From DASVUC01 sp038237225 (GTDB taxonomy: Bacteria; Planctomycetota; Phycisphaerae; Tepidisphaerales; Tepidisphaeraceae), in contig JBBRYX010000019.1 of NCBI GenBank assembly GCA_038237225.1, positions 36,109 to 100,108 of the forward strand: a stretch of 64,000 nt of DNA, read 5' to 3'. Shown piece by piece: positions 60,191 to 64,000 of this stretch. The position numbers and the translations under genes are program-made. Within the stretch, counting starts at the first letter, position 1. Each line of letters starts with the position of its first letter. The notes beneath the pieces are model-generated. The model saw only the letters and a program-made list of their open reading frames with translations, ran no database searches and was not told the origin of the DNA.

Positions 60191-60431
60191 ACATCAGCCA
60201 AGGTGATAGCGTCAAGCCGAAGATGTATGAGAATGAAAACCAGCCAGGCCTCATGAATCCAAGCACCCAAATTAATGCGCATATGATTCCTGCAGTAGCC
60301 ACTAACGCACGGCAGAAAGAATGCGTTCGGAGGAACTGGGCTACCCCGTATGAAACAATTGAGGACTGGCCACCGCTGAAGGTGATTTTGACGTGAGATC
60401 GAGGCAGAGTTCTCGGTTGCGCTTCAGCCAT
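60102..60431 (-). CDS. Small membrane protein overlapping the TRADD-N-type gene
   Basis: From the ATG at 60431 (AGGTGTG about eight bases upstream) the frame gives 109 residues. A beta-like start is followed by two membrane helices (ALVATAGIICALIWVLGF and YIFGLTLSPWLMYVAVIAG) and a short Gly/Ser tail. Its last 89 bases overlap the TRADD-N-type ORF. The in-frame text changes character after AGPEFELTFS, just where the other frame begins LRLVEQAAAERQQ, so the two may be one gene broken by a single-base change near the GGGCCCC run at 60170. Otherwise it is an overlapping partner gene. No family is recognised. Confidence 0.45.
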   Translation of the reverse strand: MAEAQPRTLPRSHVKITFSGGQSSIVSYGVAQFLRTHSFCRALVATAGIICALIWVLGFMRPGWFSFSYIFGLTLSPWLMYVAVIAGPEFELTFSRASGGGASTSGKNL

Positions 60432-60526
60432 GTTTCGCACACCTGCCAAGGAAAGTACGTTCCCCAGAACCAATTCGAGCCGTGCCCATGCGAATCGCAT
60501 ACGGCAACCATGAGCAAGGCCAAAAG

Positions 60527-60560
60527 CGGAGAGGAGGGAACACGGTTAGAACTTTTCCTG
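60527..60560. repeat. Dispersed 34-bp repeat, copy 2
   Basis: This matches 11834-11867 with three mismatches and lies between the membrane ORF and the kinase gene. See that entry; no other copy was noticed. Confidence 0.6.
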
Positions 60561-60599
60561 CGTGAAGTCGCCACCTTGGAGCCAATCCTCCGCACGCTT

Positions 60600-62243
60600 T
60601 TAACTTTGTGACCCATTCGTGGCGGCGAACTGATTCAGCACGGCCTGTACCTGTTGAAAGTTCACGGGCTTTGTCAGGTGCGCGAAGAACCCTGCGCGCT
60701 CGGATTGGGCTAGATCTTCCTCCATCCCGTACCCGCTGATCGCCACGCCGCGCAATCCGTACTTCTGACTCAGCGCTCGCATCAGTTCCAAGCCGCTTCC
60801 GTCCGGCAGCCCAAGGTCGCTGAGGACGAGATCGAACTGCTGGTCCTGGCCCACTTCCAAGGCGGCGGCCACCGTGTGAGCGGTGGTGACCTCATGACCC
60901 AGGCTTCGGAGCAGCAGCGCCATGACTTTCGCCGTGTCAGCGTGATCCTCCACGAGGAGCAACTTCAGTGTGTGCGACGGGCGTCCAGCAGATCGTTCGC
61001 TCGATGCTGAGGTGGACACCGCTCTCGCCGCCGTCAGCGGCAAGCGAACGGAGAATGTGGCCCCTTTGCCCTTGCCACCGCTGTTGGCAATCAACACCCC
61101 GTCGTGGGCTTGCACAAGCGCGTTTGAAATTGCCAATCCCAGACCGAGGCCGCCAAACCGCCGGGTCACGTCGTCGCTCGTTTGTTCAAATGCATTGAAG
61201 ATCGTCCCGAGCTGCTGAGGCTCGATGCCGATTCCCGTGTCGCTGATCTCGATGTGGAGCTGGTCGCCTTCGTTGCGCGACGCGATCTCAATGCGCCCCT
61301 TCAAGGGGGTGAACTTCACGGCGTTCTTGACGATGTTCCAAAGCACCTGCTGCAACCGCGCCGGATCCGCCTTGGCGTGGTGTTCAGCCGCATCGAGCCG
61401 GACGGACAGGTCAAGTTCCTTCCGATAGATGTCGCTCCGACAGATCTCGACTGTTTGCGTGATGAGGGCATTCACATCGACCACGTCGAATCTGAGCTGC
61501 ATCTTTCCCTTGGCGATGCGCGTCAGATCCAGCAGATCATCGATAAGCCTCGCCTCCAACTCGACGTTCCGTCGAATCATCTCCAACGAGTCCCGTAGCT
61601 CGTGGGGGAGTTGCTCGTCGGTAAGCAGGGTGGTCGCGGCTGCCAACACCGGCGCCAGGGGCGTGCGCAGCTCATGGCTCAGGACCGCGAGAAATTGATC
61701 CTTCGCAGCGTTGGCAGCTTCGGCCTTCGCCAGCGCTTCCTGGAGAGCCTTGCGTGCGTTCTCAAGGGAGGCGGTCAAAAGCTTGGCTTGACCCGCTGTT
61801 TCCCGTGCTACTGCCGCATGACCCTCAGCCGCCACAAGCGCCTGCTCGCCGCGAAATGCCGCCGCCAACGCCGGGAGGACCAAGGCAAGCGCGGATGCCA
61901 CCTCCGGCGACGGATTCCCGCCCAGAAAAATCAGAGCTGATTTGTCTCTGCCGAGTACACCCAGTGCGGCCACGTCGGTATGTCTATCCGGGTAGGGCAG
62001 AAACCCCGCCAGAGGCGACTGCTGCTCAAGCTCGGAGACAAAGCCGCGCCAGCGCTGAGCGTCGGGAAGGGTTTGAGCAAATCCGGCAGCCGGAAGCAGA
62101 ATGCCGATTTCGTTATCCCTGACGAGGATGAGCAGATCGTCCGCGCCAGCGCCCGACGCAAGAGCGCGCGCAGTGGCGCTGCGACCACTGGGATCGGCCA
62201 TCTGCCCGACGAGTCCGTATAACTCGGCGAGAGGTTTAGCCAA
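60600..62243 (-). CDS. Hybrid histidine kinase with C-terminal receiver
   Basis: The protein is about 547 residues from the TTG at 62243; the exact start is uncertain and an ATG at 62201 is an alternative. The N-terminal 150 residues form a GAF-like sensory region, then a coiled-coil (ASLENARKALQEALAKAEAANAAKDQF) leads to the phospho-acceptor AVLSHELRTPLAP. The ATPase has N box NIVKNAVKF, G1 SDTGIGI and G2 GLGLGLAI. The receiver domain has LLLVEDHAD, the phospho-acceptor Asp in DLVLSDLGLPDGSG and the LTKPVNF lysine. There is no membrane helix, so it is cytoplasmic. It follows the FIST gene almost immediately and probably reads its signal; the receiver may pass phosphate onward or inhibit the kinase. 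Confidence 0.9.
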   Translation of the reverse strand: MAKPLAELYGLVGQMADPSGRSATARALASGAGADDLLILVRDNEIGILLPAAGFAQTLPDAQRWRGFVSELEQQSPLAGFLPYPDRHTDVAALGVLGRDKSALIFLGGNPSPEVASALALVLPALAAAFRGEQALVAAEGHAAVARETAGQAKLLTASLENARKALQEALAKAEAANAAKDQFLAVLSHELRTPLAPVLAAATTLLTDEQLPHELRDSLEMIRRNVELEARLIDDLLDLTRIAKGKMQLRFDVVDVNALITQTVEICRSDIYRKELDLSVRLDAAEHHAKADPARLQQVLWNIVKNAVKFTPLKGRIEIASRNEGDQLHIEISDTGIGIEPQQLGTIFNAFEQTSDDVTRRFGGLGLGLAISNALVQAHDGVLIANSGGKGKGATFSVRLPLTAARAVSTSASSERSAGRPSHTLKLLLVEDHADTAKVMALLLRSLGHEVTTAHTVAAALEVGQDQQFDLVLSDLGLPDGSGLELMRALSQKYGLRGVAISGYGMEEDLAQSERAGFFAHLTKPVNFQQVQAVLNQFAATNGSQS

Positions 62244-62247
62244 CCCA

Positions 62248-63423
62248 CTAGCCGGGGATAACGCAGACGACGGCGGTGCAGTTGTGAAATCCGCCAAATT
62301 GGCCCTCCGCGCGAGCGACCTGACCGTACGTGTTGCAGCCCGCAAAGCGGGTGGTACCCAGTGCTTCTTCTACCGCCTTCAGCTCCGACTCGAACTCTCG
62401 CCCCAACCGCAGCCGTGTTGCTACGCAGTCGAAGAATATTGCGACCTGCGGCGCGTTCCCGTTCAGCCGCTCGATTGCCGCGCGGGTTGCGGTTGCCGCC
62501 GCCTCTCCGGCGGAACGAGCGTCGGTGCTCATGATGCATACCGTTGCACCGGTGGGAATCTCGGCGGCGCACGAGACAGAGCCGTCGTCATTTACGGACA
62601 GCGGCACCCGCAGCTTGTACCCCTGCCCGGTCTCAATGCCGACAATGTTATGAAGAAAGAATGGAACTGGATCTTTCCGGTTGAACTGTTGACCTGTCTG
62701 TGCTGCGTGTTCTTGGAACACCTCGACCGCAGAAGTGGCGTTCAGGCTGATCACCCTGCTCCCCTGGGCCTCGGTCACCCGCATTGGTTTGCTAGCGGGC
62801 TTCCAACCATGTTGAACACCGACTCCTATCGGCTTGCTCGACAAGATCTCTAACGCGACTACCGCATCTGATGCGACGTCCGTCCCGCAGAAAACCAACG
62901 TCCTGCGGAAGTTTGCGTCATCTCCCGCGCCGCCCCCGAAGAACTGATAGTTGCCGCCTGTGAGGACGGTCAGTTGTTCGATCAATTCGTCGGCATGCCC
63001 CGCCAGCGCGTCAGTGAGGATCAGCGCCGACTTGTAAGCCAGTCCGTGCGTTCCGACGCCGTCAAACGAGGCGACTATTTCTCGAGCTACCGTCGCGCGA
63101 TCTTGGTGCAATCCTCGCCCCATGACACACGCGAACCGCATCTCTGACGAGCGGATTGCGACCGCAGAAGCATGTCCAACACCCTGACTATCGCTGGTGA
63201 ACTCGCCAGCCGACGAGCAGCCGATCATGACTTTGGGCGTGCAGGCTTCCTTCAAGGCAGCGAGCAACTTGGCAGGATCGTACTTCGGGGACACGAACAG
63301 AATTACGGCGTCGGGAGGGTTCCCCCTGAGTTGCTCGCGGATCTGACGACCAAGATGTTCCCCAGCGGCACCGCTGTCCTCGACACCAGTCCAGACAACC
63401 GAACTCTCTGTCAAATTGCACAT
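62248..63423 (-). CDS. FIST-domain sensor protein (NosP-like candidate)
   Basis: The 391-residue protein has an N-terminal FIST domain (PPDAVILFVSPKYDPAKLL, KVMIGCSSAGEF, DELIEQLTVLTGGNYQFFGGGAGDD) and a C-terminal FIST_C domain (PVPFFLHNIVGIET, VSCAAEIPTGATVCIM, FFDCVATRLRLG, FAGCNTYGQVA). FIST proteins are ligand sensors. The NosP subgroup binds heme and senses nitric oxide, and is encoded beside a histidine kinase as here. The heme-ligating His of NosP cannot be confirmed by eye. The ATG at 63423 is provisional, because GGAAGG abuts it too closely; upstream starts in the same frame exist. The kinase gene begins about five bases after its stop, indicating an operon. Confidence 0.85.
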   Translation of the reverse strand: MCNLTESSVVWTGVEDSGAAGEHLGRQIREQLRGNPPDAVILFVSPKYDPAKLLAALKEACTPKVMIGCSSAGEFTSDSQGVGHASAVAIRSSEMRFACVMGRGLHQDRATVAREIVASFDGVGTHGLAYKSALILTDALAGHADELIEQLTVLTGGNYQFFGGGAGDDANFRRTLVFCGTDVASDAVVALEILSSKPIGVGVQHGWKPASKPMRVTEAQGSRVISLNATSAVEVFQEHAAQTGQQFNRKDPVPFFLHNIVGIETGQGYKLRVPLSVNDDGSVSCAAEIPTGATVCIMSTDARSAGEAAATATRAAIERLNGNAPQVAIFFDCVATRLRLGREFESELKAVEEALGTTRFAGCNTYGQVARAEGQFGGFHNCTAVVCVIPG

Positions 63424-64000
63424 CCTTCCATCTGCGCCCACGCGCACACCATTTCGAGACCCACCATAGCGATCCCGCATCGTACGTGGTAGGGCACGGA
63501 ACAGGAACGCTGGAAAGCCCATCGAGGAGTTCAACCGTCCCCTTCTCCCGTCCCACCCGGTGAAAATTGGAACTCGACGAGTCCGCGCTGCCCCATCAGC
63601 GCAACGCGAAGGGGTAGAGACACTTGCAGCCGCTTGGTGAAACCGGCGCGGGAACGCGCAGGACGTGAACTCGGAAAACGGAGTGTCCGAGACACCGTTC
63701 GACCCCTGATGGTTTGTTTGACAGACTCAGATCCTTCTTCAAGGACAATCCGAGGTGGATCTCACCGCTTGATGGGTATCCCCACACCCTTCCCCACACA
63801 GGGGAGGAGGTGAGACTCGAACAGCACGTTGTCAGTCAATGACTTCTGAGCGTTTTGCCGGTGTTGTTGCACCCCCGACAGCGGCCGCTTTCCCTCACGG
63901 GCTTCGTCACCTCAGGGCCCTCGTCGTTATCGCTCCTCGGTCCAAAGCGGCCGCGGCCTCGTTGCTTGCGGCAGCGCCGCCGCCTCGGCAGCCACACCCA
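63424..64000. other. Right end of window, mostly without recognised genes
   Basis: Upstream of the FIST gene I find no supported complete gene. One short minus-strand frame (63596-63799) has no motif. The last 165 bases may hold the end of a gene entering from outside the window (next entry). A GTTCGAGTCTC sequence near 63815 resembles a tRNA T-loop but does not fold. Confidence 0.4.
63836..64000 (-). CDS. Possible 3' end of a gene extending past the window
   Basis: On the minus strand a frame is open from the window edge to a TGA at 63838-63836, giving 54 residues. They are rich in Arg (PRRRRCRKQRGRGRFG), include an acidic patch (DNDEGPEVTK) and end SGRCRGCNNTGKTLRSH, with two close cysteines. 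The composition may be chance in GC-rich DNA. No family is recognised. Confidence 0.22.
   Translation of the reverse strand, partial: WVWLPRRRRCRKQRGRGRFGPRSDNDEGPEVTKPVRESGRCRGCNNTGKTLRSH

Noticed and set aside
63805..63830. tRNA-like GTTCGAGTCTC loop
   Set aside because: The flanking bases do not form a T-stem, and no anticodon or acceptor arms can be built around it.

Overview
The window reads as a chromosomal segment of a diderm, GC-rich member of the Planctomycetota, most likely class Phycisphaerae. This is inferred from several hallmarks. There are three PEP-CTERM proteins (VPEPA..., then a hydrophobic stretch and RRRR), an LEPLEARLLL export motif, two H-X9-DG pseudopilin-like proteins, a CGYDMRATPERCPECG zinc ribbon, an autotransporter-repeat giant, and an LptD that implies an LPS-type outer membrane. 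No rRNA, CRISPR array, phage, transposase or integrase gene was found. One tRNA gene (selenocysteine) is present.

Layout. 0-4.4 kb: a MacAB/Lol-like export system (adaptor, FtsX permease, ATPase), a UDP-glucuronate decarboxylase and a GbsR/MarR regulator with a perfect palindrome over its ribosome binding site. 4.4-10.3 kb: LptD, a nested repeat island, a BaiN-like flavoprotein with a small CPXCG protein, a hypothetical protein and YajQ. 10.4-20.3 kb: accessory surface DNA. It holds a PEP-CTERM glycoside-hydrolase-like protein, a GH25-MlaA-alpha/beta-hydrolase chimera, three small minus-strand genes separated by 68-bp attC-like sites (an integrase-less cassette array) and a 1352-residue beta-strand-repeat PEP-CTERM protein. 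20.3-24.0 kb: a decayed region with an AAA-ATPase remnant and an RDD protein, ending at tRNA-Sec.

24.0-29.0 kb: tRNA-Sec, fdhD, a STAND NTPase with TPRs, and larB-larE (nickel-pincer cofactor). 29.6-32.3 kb: a PEP-CTERM/dockerin-like protein and a pseudopilin, each preceded by a terminator-like hairpin. 32.3-37.5 kb: a probable lysine-catabolic group (VOC-like protein, class III aminotransferase, ALDH7) and OsmC. 37.7-43.8 kb: an O-antigen-ligase/TPR protein and a secreted metallophosphoesterase. 44-47.5 kb: a sugar ABC importer whose binding protein is fused to a permease. 47.6-52.9 kb: a purine operon (guanine deaminase, xanthine dehydrogenase A and B). 52.9-58.3 kb: housekeeping genes (fumC, a cysteine-poor DksA-like protein, lspA, ribD, a second H-X9-DG protein). 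58.3-64 kb: small hypotheticals, a TRADD-N-associated membrane protein with an overlapping membrane ORF, and a FIST sensor/hybrid histidine kinase pair.

The best leads are the attC-like cassette array at 14.3-16.1 kb, the three-domain chimera at 12.0-14.3 kb, the lysine-catabolic group with an unassigned VOC-like enzyme, and the family of inverted repeat pairs (REPIN-like) in three intergenic regions. All family assignments come from motif recognition by eye; no database search was run.
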